A DNA stretch of 46,654 nucleotides. It comes from Caballeronia sordidicola (lineage in GTDB: Bacteria > Pseudomonadota > Gammaproteobacteria > Burkholderiales > Burkholderiaceae). Both the position numbers and the translations under genes were made by a program. This document shows, in pieces, positions 30,370 through 38,694 of this stretch (the stretch's first letter is position 1; each line of letters opens with the position of its first letter). The notes under the pieces are model-generated. The model ran no database searches. It was not told the DNA's origin and was given only the letters and a program-made list of their open reading frames with translations. The DNA lies in NCBI RefSeq assembly GCF_002220365.1, contig NZ_MTHB01000003.1, forward strand, positions 1-46,654. Reading direction: 5' to 3'.

Positions 30370-31374
30370 ATGCTCTCAGAGTTTTCCCTGATCGAACGAT
30401 ATTTCTCCCAGCCCGCCGCCGCGTTTGGGGCGCCGGACGACGAGCCGAAGGCGACGCTTGGCATAGGTGACGACTGCGCGTTGCTCGCCCCGAAGCACGG
30501 ACAGCACTTGGCGATCTCCACCGATATGCTCGTGTCAGGCCGCCATTTTTTCCCCGATGTCTCCCCGTGGGCGCTCGGTTACAAGGCGCTGGCGGTGAAC
30601 TTGTCGGACCTTGCCGCCATGGGCGCGAAGCCGCGCGCGTTCACCCTGGCGTTGTCGATGCCGACAGCCGATGAAAGCTGGCTCGAAGCGTTCAGCGGCG
30701 GTCTTTTCGATATGGCCAATCAGCACGGCTGCGAACTGATTGGCGGCGATACAACCAGCGGCCCGCACGTGTGCATCAGCATCACCGTGTTCGGCGATGT
30801 CCCGGCTGGGGAGGCGCTGCGACGCGATTCCGCGCGCCCGGGCGATGACATCTGGGTGTCCGGCGTGCTGGGCGGCGCGCGTGCCGGGCTGGGTATTCGC
30901 CGCGGCGAATGGTCGATGAAAGATCCTGCCGACGAAGCCGTCGCAATCAAGGCGCTCGAACAGCCGGAACCGCGCGTGGCGCTCGGCATCGCGTTGCGGG
31001 GTATTGCGCACGCCGCGCTCGATATCTCCGACGGTCTTGCCGGCGACTTGTTGCATATCCTGAAGCGCTCGAACGTGCGGGCAACTGTGAATATCGATCA
31101 GATACCGCGCTGCGCCACGCTCGCCGCCCTGCCCGACGCCTCGCAGGTGCATTGCATTCTCGCGGGTGGCGATGACTACGAACTCTGCTTCACCGCGCCG
31201 GTCGCCGTCAGGGCCGAAATCGAGCGCGTGGGAACGGTGCAGAAAGTTTTGTTGACGCGTATCGGTACAATCGAGGGTCCGGCCGCCGAGGGACGAGCGG
31301 CCATCGACTGGCGCGACAACACTGGTCCGGTTTCTTTGTCAGACACGGGCTTCGACCATTTTCATGCAGACTGA
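30370..31374 (+). CDS. thiL: Thiamine-monophosphate kinase
   Basis: 334 residues from ATG 30370 (MLSEFSLIERYF), matching the E. coli start context; an upstream ATG at 30307 adds unlike residues. ThiL phosphorylates thiamine monophosphate to the diphosphate, the active cofactor that transketolase in this window needs. It shows the AIRS-like signatures GIGDDCALL, AVNLSDLAAMGAKP, IGGDTTSGP and ALDISDGLAGDL. It overlaps pgpA by 11 bases, so translation is probably coupled. Confidence 0.95.
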   Translation: MLSEFSLIERYFSQPAAAFGAPDDEPKATLGIGDDCALLAPKHGQHLAISTDMLVSGRHFFPDVSPWALGYKALAVNLSDLAAMGAKPRAFTLALSMPTADESWLEAFSGGLFDMANQHGCELIGGDTTSGPHVCISITVFGDVPAGEALRRDSARPGDDIWVSGVLGGARAGLGIRRGEWSMKDPADEAVAIKALEQPEPRVALGIALRGIAHAALDISDGLAGDLLHILKRSNVRATVNIDQIPRCATLAALPDASQVHCILAGGDDYELCFTAPVAVRAEIERVGTVQKVLLTRIGTIEGPAAEGRAAIDWRDNTGPVSLSDTGFDHFHAD

Positions 31375-31900
31375 TCCGATCATCGACACAATCGACGACA
31401 CACCACGCCCGAAACCATCGCGCCGCACGAGCGCGCGCTTCATGCTGTCGCATCCGCTGCATATCTTGTCGCTTGGCTTCGGCAGCGGTTTGTCGCCGAT
31501 CGCGCCCGGCACCGTCGGCACCTTGTTCGCGTGGGTGTCGTTCGTGGTCTTCAACCCGCACCTGACGGTCGCCGAATGGGCCGTGCTGATTGCAGCGGGG
31601 TTCGTGGCCGGCTGCTGGTTCTGCGGTTTCACGGCGAAGAAAATGGGCATTTCCGATCCATCGCCGGTGGTGTGGGACGAGATCATCGCGTTCTGGCTGG
31701 TGTTGCTGTTCGTCACGCCGGCCACCTTCACCGGGCAGTTGTGGGCATTCATCGTGTTCCGTTTCTTCGACATGGTGAAACCGCCGCCCATCAGTTATTT
31801 CGACCGCCGGCTGAAAGGCGGTTTCGGCATCATGTTCGACGATATTGCCGCTGCGTTTTTCACGCTGCTCGTGATCGCGCTATGGCGCATGACCATTTGA
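31364..31900 (+). CDS. pgpA: Phosphatidylglycerophosphatase A
   Basis: 178 residues. PgpA removes phosphate from phosphatidylglycerophosphate to make phosphatidylglycerol in the inner membrane. The motif GFGSGLSPIAPGTVGTL and the segment DPSPVVWDEIIAFWL, whose acidic residues bind metal, are characteristic, as are WAFIVFRFFDMVKPPPI and several membrane helices. It follows thiL with an 11-base overlap, the standard thiL-pgpA pair. Confidence 0.95.
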   Translation: MQTDPIIDTIDDTPRPKPSRRTSARFMLSHPLHILSLGFGSGLSPIAPGTVGTLFAWVSFVVFNPHLTVAEWAVLIAAGFVAGCWFCGFTAKKMGISDPSPVVWDEIIAFWLVLLFVTPATFTGQLWAFIVFRFFDMVKPPPISYFDRRLKGGFGIMFDDIAAAFFTLLVIALWRMTI

Positions 31901-31954
31901 TTTCCGTCTTGCCTGCATCTCCCGTTTCCGAGCGCCCCTTCCCGAGGCTTTGCC

Positions 31955-32455
31955 ATGGCTACCGATAAAGTCGTCCACCAACTCGCCATCCGTGCCGGCA
32001 ACAAACTGCGCGACGAGCGGCTGATGCTCGCGACCGCCGAGTCGTGCACCGGCGGAATGGTCGCCGCGGCCATGACCGATATTTCCGGCAGCAGCGTGTG
32101 GTTCGAGCGCGGCTTCGTCACCTATTCGAACCTGGCGAAGACCGAGATGATCGGTGTGCCGGCCGACCTGATCGATCGCCACGGCGCGGTCAGCGAACCC
32201 GTTGCCAAAGCCATGGCAGAAGGCGCATTGAGGAACAGCCGGGCGCAGGTATCGCTATCGATTACCGGCGTGGCCGGACCGGGCGGCGGCACGGAAACGA
32301 AGCCCGTCGGCATGGTGTCTTTTGCATGGAGCAACCGCTTGCATACGGCGGTGGAAACACAGCAATTCAAGGGCGATCGCGAGCAGATTCGCACCCAGGC
32401 GGCGGCGCACGCGCTGCGCGGTTTGCTGGAACTGTTGGAACGCAGGGAACGGTGA
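31955..32455 (+). CDS. pncC: Nicotinamide-nucleotide amidohydrolase (CinA C-terminal type)
   Basis: 166 residues. PncC deamidates nicotinamide mononucleotide to nicotinate mononucleotide in NAD recycling. The signature ATAESCTGGMVAAAMTD with its active Ser, YSNLAKTEMIGV, and SITGVAGPGGGTETKPVG are typical; it is the single-domain form without the N-terminal CinA part. GAGG lies 9-12 bases upstream. It follows pgpA by 54 bases and is probably in the same operon. Confidence 0.93.
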   Translation: MATDKVVHQLAIRAGNKLRDERLMLATAESCTGGMVAAAMTDISGSSVWFERGFVTYSNLAKTEMIGVPADLIDRHGAVSEPVAKAMAEGALRNSRAQVSLSITGVAGPGGGTETKPVGMVSFAWSNRLHTAVETQQFKGDREQIRTQAAAHALRGLLELLERRER

Positions 32456-32527
32456 GTAGACGGTGATCGAGCGGATGGCGGCAAGACAGGGTGAGACAGG
32501 AACGGCCATGCACGGACGGGGTTGCTG

Positions 32528-35500
32528 ATGCCGGCGTTTGCGTACGACACGGCTCAAATCATCAAATGGCTCGGCTCGCATACCGTGGCCAAGGCACGCG
32601 GTTATGTGGACGAAGTAACGCGCCTGCACTGGGACGAAGACGTCCTGCGCGCCACCGTTCAAGGAACGCAACGCCAGCCTTATTCCGTAGAGGTGATGTT
32701 CAACGATCACAATGGCGCGCTGTCGGCGCAAGGCCATTGTTCGTGCCCGGTCGGATTCGGCTGCAAGCACGCAGCCGCCGTATTGCTCGCGAGCGCCACG
32801 GACAGACCGCGCGAATCCGAAACCGTGCGCCCTGAAGTGGCGGGCTGGCTTGAAGGATTCCGCTCGCGGTTCGCCTCCACTCGCAGCAACTCAGCAAAAA
32901 AGCCCGGTGATTCTGGGGGCGCGCTGGCGCTTGTTTATGTACTGGGAACGTCGCGCGTCATGCGCACCGCCGAAGTCGCGCTGCATAAGGTGCGGCTGAG
33001 TCCGGACGGCTCGTTCCAGACGCTTGACCGGCCCTGGACGAATCTGGACGCGGCGCTTGTCAAGCAGCCGAAGTTCGTGAGCGATGAAGACATGACCATC
33101 GTGCGGGGGCTCGTCATTGGACGCTCCCGCAACGATTTCGGTGGCTTCGGGCTGCACGGCGAAGAAGGCGCGGACCTGATGCAGCGCATGCTGGCAACAG
33201 GACGGTTGTTCAGCGCCATGCCGGCCGACCACGACGCCTCGGAGCCGCGCCGGCCGCTGCGCGAAGGTGAGCAACGGCCGGGACGAATCGAGTGGACGCC
33301 CGATCCGGACGATCGCGTGCATCCCGTGCTGCAAACCGACCCGCCCGCCACGTTGGTCATTCCCACCGAACCGCTGTGGTTCGCCGACACGCAAACGGGT
33401 GAAGCGGGCGTCGTCGAAATGCCGCAACCCGCGCGGCAACTGGCCGATTATTTATCGATGCCGCCTATCTCGCTTGCCGAAGCGCCGCTGGTCAGCGCGA
33501 TGCTGCGTGAGGTCGACTCCGATCTGCCTCCGCCGCCGGAGCCCGAATCGCTGAACGTGCATATTGTCGATACGGAACCGGTGCCGGTGCTCCTGCTCGA
33601 TACACGGCCCGTCAACAGCAGTTGGCGGTCACGCGACGAGCGCACCGCGGCGAACGTGCTCGACTTTGCCCTAGTGAGTTTCGATTACGACGGTTTCAGC
33701 ATCGATCCCACGCGCGCCACCACGGTCATGCGCGCCGCGTCCGGTGAGATGGTTCAGGTGAGGCGCCGTCACGACGTGGAAGCGCGCTACCTGGCCTCGC
33801 TCTACGATCTTGGCTTCCGCCAGATTCCCTCGCATCAGCGTTTTGGACCCAAGCCCATTCCCAATGGCGTGCTCGGCTTGCCCGTGCCCGACGCGTGGGC
33901 CGTGTTCACCAACGACGCGTTGCCCGAGTTACGCGAGAGCGGCTGGCGCGTGAGCATGTCGCCGGAATTTCGCTTCGACTTCATTGAGATCGACGACATC
34001 CAGGGCACCGCGCGCCAGGGAACCGACGGCTGGTTCGACCTGGAACTCGGCATTGCCGTGGGCGATCGGAGCGTTCGGCTCGAACCGCTTCTGGCTGACC
34101 TGTTCCAGCGTGACCGGCGCTGGCTGGCAGGCGCAATAGACTCAATACACGACGACGAAGGCATCGAGCTCAAGACCGATCTTGGCGAACGGCTGCGAGT
34201 GCGGGCGTCGCGGATCAAGCCGGTGGTGCGGGTACTGATCGATCTCTTCGATACCCTCGGCACACATCCGCTGCGCGTCTCCGAACAGGACGCCGGGCGG
34301 CTGGAAGCACTCAGCGACACCGGCCGTTGGGAGTTTCACGGCGATCTTTCCATTCGCGAGCTTGCTCAACGTTTGCAAGAAGGCCCGGGGCTTCGGGAAG
34401 TGCCCGTGCCGCATGGCTTGAATGCCGAGCTTCGGGTGTATCAGCGCGAAGGGCTCAACTGGATGCAGTATTTGCGCGAGCGCAATCTGTCGGGCGTTCT
34501 CGCCGATGACATGGGCCTCGGCAAAACCGTGCAGGCGCTGGCGCACATCCTGGTCGAGAAGGAGTCGGGACGGCTGGACCGGCCGGTGCTGGTGGTCTTG
34601 CCGACCACGCTGGTTCACAACTGGTGTGAGGAAGCGAAAAAGTTCGCACCAGATTTGAGGGTGCTGGATCTGCATGGCCCGCAGCGCAAGGAACGTTTCG
34701 ATCAGATTGACGAGCACGATCTCGTGCTGACCACGTACCCGCTGCTGTGGCGCGATCAGGCGATGTTGTCGCTGCACGAATACCACCTGCTGATCCTTGA
34801 TGAAGCGCAGATAGTAAAGAACGTCGCGACCAAGGCCGCGAAGGGTATCCGCGATTTGCGCGCGCGGCATCGGCTGTGTCTGACCGGCACGCCGTTGGAA
34901 AACCACTTGGGTGAGTTGTGGGCGCAATTCGATTTCTTGCTGCCCGGCTTCCTTGGCACGCAGAAAGATTTTACGAAGCGTTGGCGCACGCCGATCGAAA
35001 AATACGACGATCCAGTGCGGCGCGATTTGCTGGTTCGCCGGATTCGGCCGTTCATGCTGCGTCGAAGGAAGGATGAGGTCGCGAAGGAATTGCCGCAGAA
35101 AACGACCATTGTGCGGACCGTGGCGCTCGAGGGTGCGCAACGTGATCTGTACGAGACCGTGCGCATCGCGATGCAGGAAAAAGTGCAGATGGCGGTGGCG
35201 GACCAGGGATTGGCGCGCAGCCATATTGTCGTGCTCGAGGCGTTGCTCAAGTTGCGGCAGGTTTGCTGCGATCCGGCGTTGGTAAAGCTGGCGCGAGCCG
35301 GGCGTGTGGAGGAGTCGGCGAAGCTCGATTTGTTACTCGATATGCTGCCGGAGCTGCTTGAGGAAGGGCGTCGGGTGCTGCTGTTTTCGCAGTTCACGGG
35401 GATGCTGGCGATTATTGCTGCCGCGCTCGATAAAGCCGGACTTCCCTACGTCACGTTGACGGGAGATACGACTGATCGGATTACGCCGGTGACGCGTTTT

Positions 35501-35833
35501 CAGGACGGGGAGGTACCGTTGTTCCTGATCAGCCTGAAGGCGGGGGGCGTGGGATTGAACCTGACCGCCGCGGACACGGTGATTCATTACGATCCGTGGT
35601 GGAATCCGGCGGCGGAAAATCAGGCGACGGACCGGGCGCATCGGATTGGGCAGTTGAAGCCGGTGTTTGTCTACAAGCTGATTGTGGCGGGGAGTATTGA
35701 AGAACGGATTGTGGCAATGCAGGGCCGCAAAGCCGCTCTCGCCGATAGTATTTTGCGTGAGGACGCGGCCGGAGCAGCGAAGTTTTCTGCCGAGGATATT
35801 GAGGCGTTACTCGCGCCAATGCCGGCGGTTTGA
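32528..35833 (+). CDS. SWIM zinc-finger SNF2-family helicase/ATPase
   Basis: 1101 residues from ATG 32528 (a TTG six bases earlier is in frame but unneeded; ACGGGG precedes). The N-terminal SWIM zinc finger is CSCPVGFGCKH, with Cys71, Cys73, Cys79 and His81. Residues 100-620 are a less conserved region of this family. The SNF2 motor follows: LRVYQREGLNWMQYL, Walker A DDMGLGKT near 660, DEAQ box near 756, TGTPLENHLGELW, and helicase C with GGVGLNLTAADTVIHYDPWWNP and the arginine finger motif ATDRAHRIGQ near 1030. It should move on or remodel DNA-protein complexes; bacterial targets are little known. Confidence 0.92.
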   Translation: MPAFAYDTAQIIKWLGSHTVAKARGYVDEVTRLHWDEDVLRATVQGTQRQPYSVEVMFNDHNGALSAQGHCSCPVGFGCKHAAAVLLASATDRPRESETVRPEVAGWLEGFRSRFASTRSNSAKKPGDSGGALALVYVLGTSRVMRTAEVALHKVRLSPDGSFQTLDRPWTNLDAALVKQPKFVSDEDMTIVRGLVIGRSRNDFGGFGLHGEEGADLMQRMLATGRLFSAMPADHDASEPRRPLREGEQRPGRIEWTPDPDDRVHPVLQTDPPATLVIPTEPLWFADTQTGEAGVVEMPQPARQLADYLSMPPISLAEAPLVSAMLREVDSDLPPPPEPESLNVHIVDTEPVPVLLLDTRPVNSSWRSRDERTAANVLDFALVSFDYDGFSIDPTRATTVMRAASGEMVQVRRRHDVEARYLASLYDLGFRQIPSHQRFGPKPIPNGVLGLPVPDAWAVFTNDALPELRESGWRVSMSPEFRFDFIEIDDIQGTARQGTDGWFDLELGIAVGDRSVRLEPLLADLFQRDRRWLAGAIDSIHDDEGIELKTDLGERLRVRASRIKPVVRVLIDLFDTLGTHPLRVSEQDAGRLEALSDTGRWEFHGDLSIRELAQRLQEGPGLREVPVPHGLNAELRVYQREGLNWMQYLRERNLSGVLADDMGLGKTVQALAHILVEKESGRLDRPVLVVLPTTLVHNWCEEAKKFAPDLRVLDLHGPQRKERFDQIDEHDLVLTTYPLLWRDQAMLSLHEYHLLILDEAQIVKNVATKAAKGIRDLRARHRLCLTGTPLENHLGELWAQFDFLLPGFLGTQKDFTKRWRTPIEKYDDPVRRDLLVRRIRPFMLRRRKDEVAKELPQKTTIVRTVALEGAQRDLYETVRIAMQEKVQMAVADQGLARSHIVVLEALLKLRQVCCDPALVKLARAGRVEESAKLDLLLDMLPELLEEGRRVLLFSQFTGMLAIIAAALDKAGLPYVTLTGDTTDRITPVTRFQDGEVPLFLISLKAGGVGLNLTAADTVIHYDPWWNPAAENQATDRAHRIGQLKPVFVYKLIVAGSIEERIVAMQGRKAALADSILREDAAGAAKFSAEDIEALLAPMPAV

Positions 35834-35841
35834 GTTCGCTG

Positions 35842-35878
35842 TTCTTTAGCGCCGGTGGTTTCCATCGGCGCTAAAGAA
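35842..35878. terminator. Hairpin between convergent SNF2 gene and purM
   Basis: TTCTTTAGCGCCG and CGGCGCTAAAGAA form a perfect 13-bp stem with an 11-base loop in the 48 bases between the two convergent stops. No long T-run follows on either strand, so termination efficiency is uncertain. Confidence 0.6.
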
Positions 35879-35881
35879 GAT

Positions 35882-36937
35882 TTAGACCACGACAGTCTGA
35901 GCTTCGCCGGGAAGCGAATCACGTACTACGCCGATCGACCAAACCTGTTCGCCAGCCGCCGACAAAAGCCCCGTCGCGGCTTCAGCGTCGCCAGCGGCCA
36001 CCACCACGACCATCCCGATCCCGCAGTTGAACACCCGATGCATTTCCGCGTCAGCCACACCGCCATGCTTCTGCAGCCACGAGAACAACGGCGGCAGCGG
36101 CCACGCCCGGTGATCCAGCTCAACCGTCAGGCCATCGCGCAGAACCCGCGGAATGTTTTCAACCAGCCCGCCGCCGGTGATGTGCGCCATCCCCTTGACG
36201 GCCATCTGCGACATCAGCGACAACAACGGCTTCACGTAAATATGCGTCGGCGCCATCAAGGCGTCGGCGAGCGAACGGCCATCGAAATCGGCATTCAGGT
36301 CAGGCTGCGCGCGCTCGATAATCTTGCGCACCAACGAATACCCATTTGAATGGATGCCGGAAGAAGCAAGGCCCAACACGACGTCGCCCGGCTGAATGGT
36401 CGAACCATCGATAATCTTGCTCTTCTCAACCGCGCCCACCGCAAACCCGGCGAGATCGTACTCACCGTCCGGATACATGCCGGGCATTTCAGCGGTTTCA
36501 CCGCCAATCAACGCGCAACCAGCCAGCTCGCAACCCTGCGCAATCCCTTGCACCACGGTCGCCGCCGTATCCACGTCCAGTTTGCCGCAGGCGAAATAAT
36601 CGAGGAAAAACAACGGCTCAGCACCCTGCACCAGGATGTCGTTGACGCTCATGGCGACCAGATCCTGGCCAACCGTGTCATGCTTGTTCAGTTGAAAAGC
36701 CAGCCGCAGCTTCGTACCCACGCCATCCGTGCCGGAAACCAGCACTGGCTCTTTGTATCGTTTAGGTACTTCAAACAGCGCGCCGAATCCGCCAATTCCG
36801 CCCAACACGCCGTCGCGCATGGTTTTCTTTGCAAAGGGCTTGATCCGGTCGACAAGCGCGTCGCCGGCATCGATGTCCACGCCCGCGTCGCGATAGGACA
36901 AACCTTGGGCATCTGAGGCGGATTTTGGTTGATTCAT
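35882..36937 (-). CDS. purM: Phosphoribosylformylglycinamidine cyclo-ligase (AIR synthetase)
   Basis: 351 residues from ATG 36937 ([23 protein letters not shown]...); the open frame to 37105 adds 56 residues foreign to the family. PurM closes the imidazole ring of AIR with ATP, step five of purine synthesis. Family marks: [64 protein letters not shown], and [15 protein letters not shown]. It is convergent with the helicase and divergent from hda. Confidence 0.97.
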   Translation of the reverse strand: MNQPKSASDAQGLSYRDAGVDIDAGDALVDRIKPFAKKTMRDGVLGGIGGFGALFEVPKRYKEPVLVSGTDGVGTKLRLAFQLNKHDTVGQDLVAMSVNDILVQGAEPLFFLDYFACGKLDVDTAATVVQGIAQGCELAGCALIGGETAEMPGMYPDGEYDLAGFAVGAVEKSKIIDGSTIQPGDVVLGLASSGIHSNGYSLVRKIIERAQPDLNADFDGRSLADALMAPTHIYVKPLLSLMSQMAVKGMAHITGGGLVENIPRVLRDGLTVELDHRAWPLPPLFSWLQKHGGVADAEMHRVFNCGIGMVVVVAAGDAEAATGLLSAAGEQVWSIGVVRDSLPGEAQTVVV

Positions 36938-37176
36938 GGGGGATCGGCGAGAAGGTCGGTAAAATGAGATTTTAACCGATGCCAGCCGCCCGGCCGGATT
37001 TCTCGCAGTTCGCGGCCCTGACTCCGAAAGAGCGCACCAAACCCTTTTCGAGACTCGCGCCCATCCGGCTGGAAACTCGACCTTGCGCTCAACGCCTTTC
37101 GCCACGGCATAAACCGGGTATCGGCCAAGCTGAGCGCGCTGCTTTTCAAGATACGCCCTGACGGAACCGATTGCCC

Positions 37177-37896
37177 GTGCAACGCCAACTGACGCTCGAT
37201 CTCGGCACGCCGCCGCTCGCCACCTTCGATAATTTTTTCGCCGCCGGCAACCACGAACTGGTGACGCGTCTGCGCGAACTCGACGGTGCGCTCGCAGCCG
37301 GCCCCGTAGCCGACCGGACCTTCTACGTCTGGGGCGAAGCGGGCAGCGGCCGCAGCCATCTGCTCCAGGCGCTGGTGCACGAAGCGAACGGCCGGGCGCA
37401 CTTCCTGAGCCCGCAAGCGCCGCTGGCCGCGTTCACCTTCGACCCGAAAGTCAGCGTCTACGCCATCGACGACTGCGAGCGGCTCTCAGGCGCGCAGCAA
37501 ATCGCGCTTTTCAACCTGTTCAACGAGGTGCGCGCGCATCCGGCCAGCGCGCTGGTCGCAACGGGCAATGTGGCGCCGCTGGGGTTATCGGTGAGAGAAG
37601 ATCTGCGCACGCGCCTCGGCTGGGGACTTGTATTCCAGCTCACGCCCCTCTCCGACGAAAGCAAGGCCAGCGCGCTGAAACACGCGGCGCGCGAGCGCGG
37701 CATCGCGCTCGCCGACGACGTCCCTGCCTACCTGCTCACGCATTTTCGACGCGACATGCCCAGCCTGATGACCTTGCTCGATGAACTCGACCGCTTTTCG
37801 CTGGAACAAAAGCGTGCCGTGACACTGCCGTTATTACGCACGATGCTCGCCGCAAAAGAGGACGATGCACCGCGCCCGCAGACCGAGCTTTTCTAG
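37177..37896 (+). CDS. hda: DnaA regulatory inactivator Hda
   Basis: 239 residues from GTG 37177 (QRQLTLDLG follows); a TTG at 37171 is in frame but only 4 bases from GGAA, while the GTG has it at about 10. Hda with the DNA-loaded clamp makes DnaA-ATP hydrolyse its ATP, preventing re-initiation. The N-terminal QLTLDL is the clamp-binding motif. The AAA+ part has a weak P-loop ([14 protein letters not shown]), Walker B-like [10 protein letters not shown], and the DnaA-like FNLFNEVRA and [14 protein letters not shown]. The stop TAG is the only stop within a five-copy 12-bp array. Confidence 0.94.
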   Translation: MQRQLTLDLGTPPLATFDNFFAAGNHELVTRLRELDGALAAGPVADRTFYVWGEAGSGRSHLLQALVHEANGRAHFLSPQAPLAAFTFDPKVSVYAIDDCERLSGAQQIALFNLFNEVRAHPASALVATGNVAPLGLSVREDLRTRLGWGLVFQLTPLSDESKASALKHAARERGIALADDVPAYLLTHFRRDMPSLMTLLDELDRFSLEQKRAVTLPLLRTMLAAKEDDAPRPQTELF

Positions 37897-37947
37897 CCGT
37901 TTTTCAAGCCCCTTTTTAGGCCCCTTTTCAAGCCCCTTTTCAAGCCG
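37888..37947 (+). repeat. Five-copy 12-bp array starting in the last codons of hda
   Basis: Units begin at 37888, 37900, 37912, 37924 and 37936: CTTTTCTAGCCG, TTTTTCAAGCCC, CTTTTTAGGCCC, CTTTTCAAGCCC, CTTTTCAAGCCG. The first holds the hda stop (TAG); the corresponding triplet in other units is AAG or AGG. A change of TAG to AAG would extend Hda through the whole array as repeated (Leu/Phe)-Phe-Lys-Pro. Confidence 0.95.
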
Positions 37948-38007
37948 ATCACTCCACCGCGAGCAGCCAGCGAACGCTTCCACCCGCTTCAAGTAAAATG
38001 CGCTCCC

Positions 38008-38694
38008 ATGAACCTAGCCCTTTTTGATCTCGATCACACGCTCATCCCGACAGACAGCGACCACGAATGGGGTCGCTTCATGGCGAAGCTCGGCATTGTC
38101 GACGCCGCGAAGTTCGCGAAGCAAAACGACGCGTTCTACGAAGATTACAAAGCTGGCACGCTCGACATCCACGCGTACCTGAGCGCCCAGCTTTCACCGC
38201 TCGCCAAGCATCCGCGCGCTCAACTGGACGACTGGCACGCGCAATTCATGCGCGAAATCATCACGCCGGCCATTGCTCCAGCGGCACTGGAACTCGTGCG
38301 CAAGCATCAAGATGCCGGCGATCTCTGCTGCCTCGTCACCGCCACGAACGCGTTCATCACGGCGCCGATCGGCCGGGCGTTCGGGATTGAAGCGTTGATC
38401 GCGTGCGAGGTCGAAACGGTCGACAATATCCCCAACGGCGAGCTGACCGGCCGCGCAACAGGCACGCCGAGCTACCGCGAGGGCAAGATCGTGCGCACCG
38501 AAGCGTGGCTCGCGTCCTTGGGGAAAAGCCTGAACGACTTCGAACACAGCTACTTCTACAGCGACTCGCACAACGACATTCCTCTACTCGAGAAAGTCAC
38601 CGACCCGATCGCGACCAATCCCGACGACACCCTGCGCGCGCATGCGCAGGTCCGGGGCTGGCGCATCCTGGAAATCTTCTCCCCACGTGATTAA
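38008..38694 (+). CDS. HAD-IB family phosphatase (SerB-like)
   Basis: 228 residues. HAD motif I is LFDLDHTLIPTDS with the nucleophile Asp and the general acid Asp; motif II is the Thr in LVTATNAF; the Lys is in REGKIVR; motif IV is YFYSDSHNDIPLL. The insertion cap between motif I and II is helical, as in phosphoserine phosphatases and CicA-like phosphatases. It hydrolyses a small phosphate ester; the substrate cannot be assigned. Its end overlaps the GTG of pcnB by 8 bases. Confidence 0.9.
   Translation: MNLALFDLDHTLIPTDSDHEWGRFMAKLGIVDAAKFAKQNDAFYEDYKAGTLDIHAYLSAQLSPLAKHPRAQLDDWHAQFMREIITPAIAPAALELVRKHQDAGDLCCLVTATNAFITAPIGRAFGIEALIACEVETVDNIPNGELTGRATGTPSYREGKIVRTEAWLASLGKSLNDFEHSYFYSDSHNDIPLLEKVTDPIATNPDDTLRAHAQVRGWRILEIFSPRD

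Noticed and set aside
32449..32470. ACGGTGA repeated at the pncC stop (period 11)
   Set aside because: Only seven bases are shared between two copies, which may be chance; not counted with the stop-codon arrays.
36979..37161. 60-residue plus-strand frame between purM and hda
   Set aside because: No ribosome site or recognisable family; considered non-coding.
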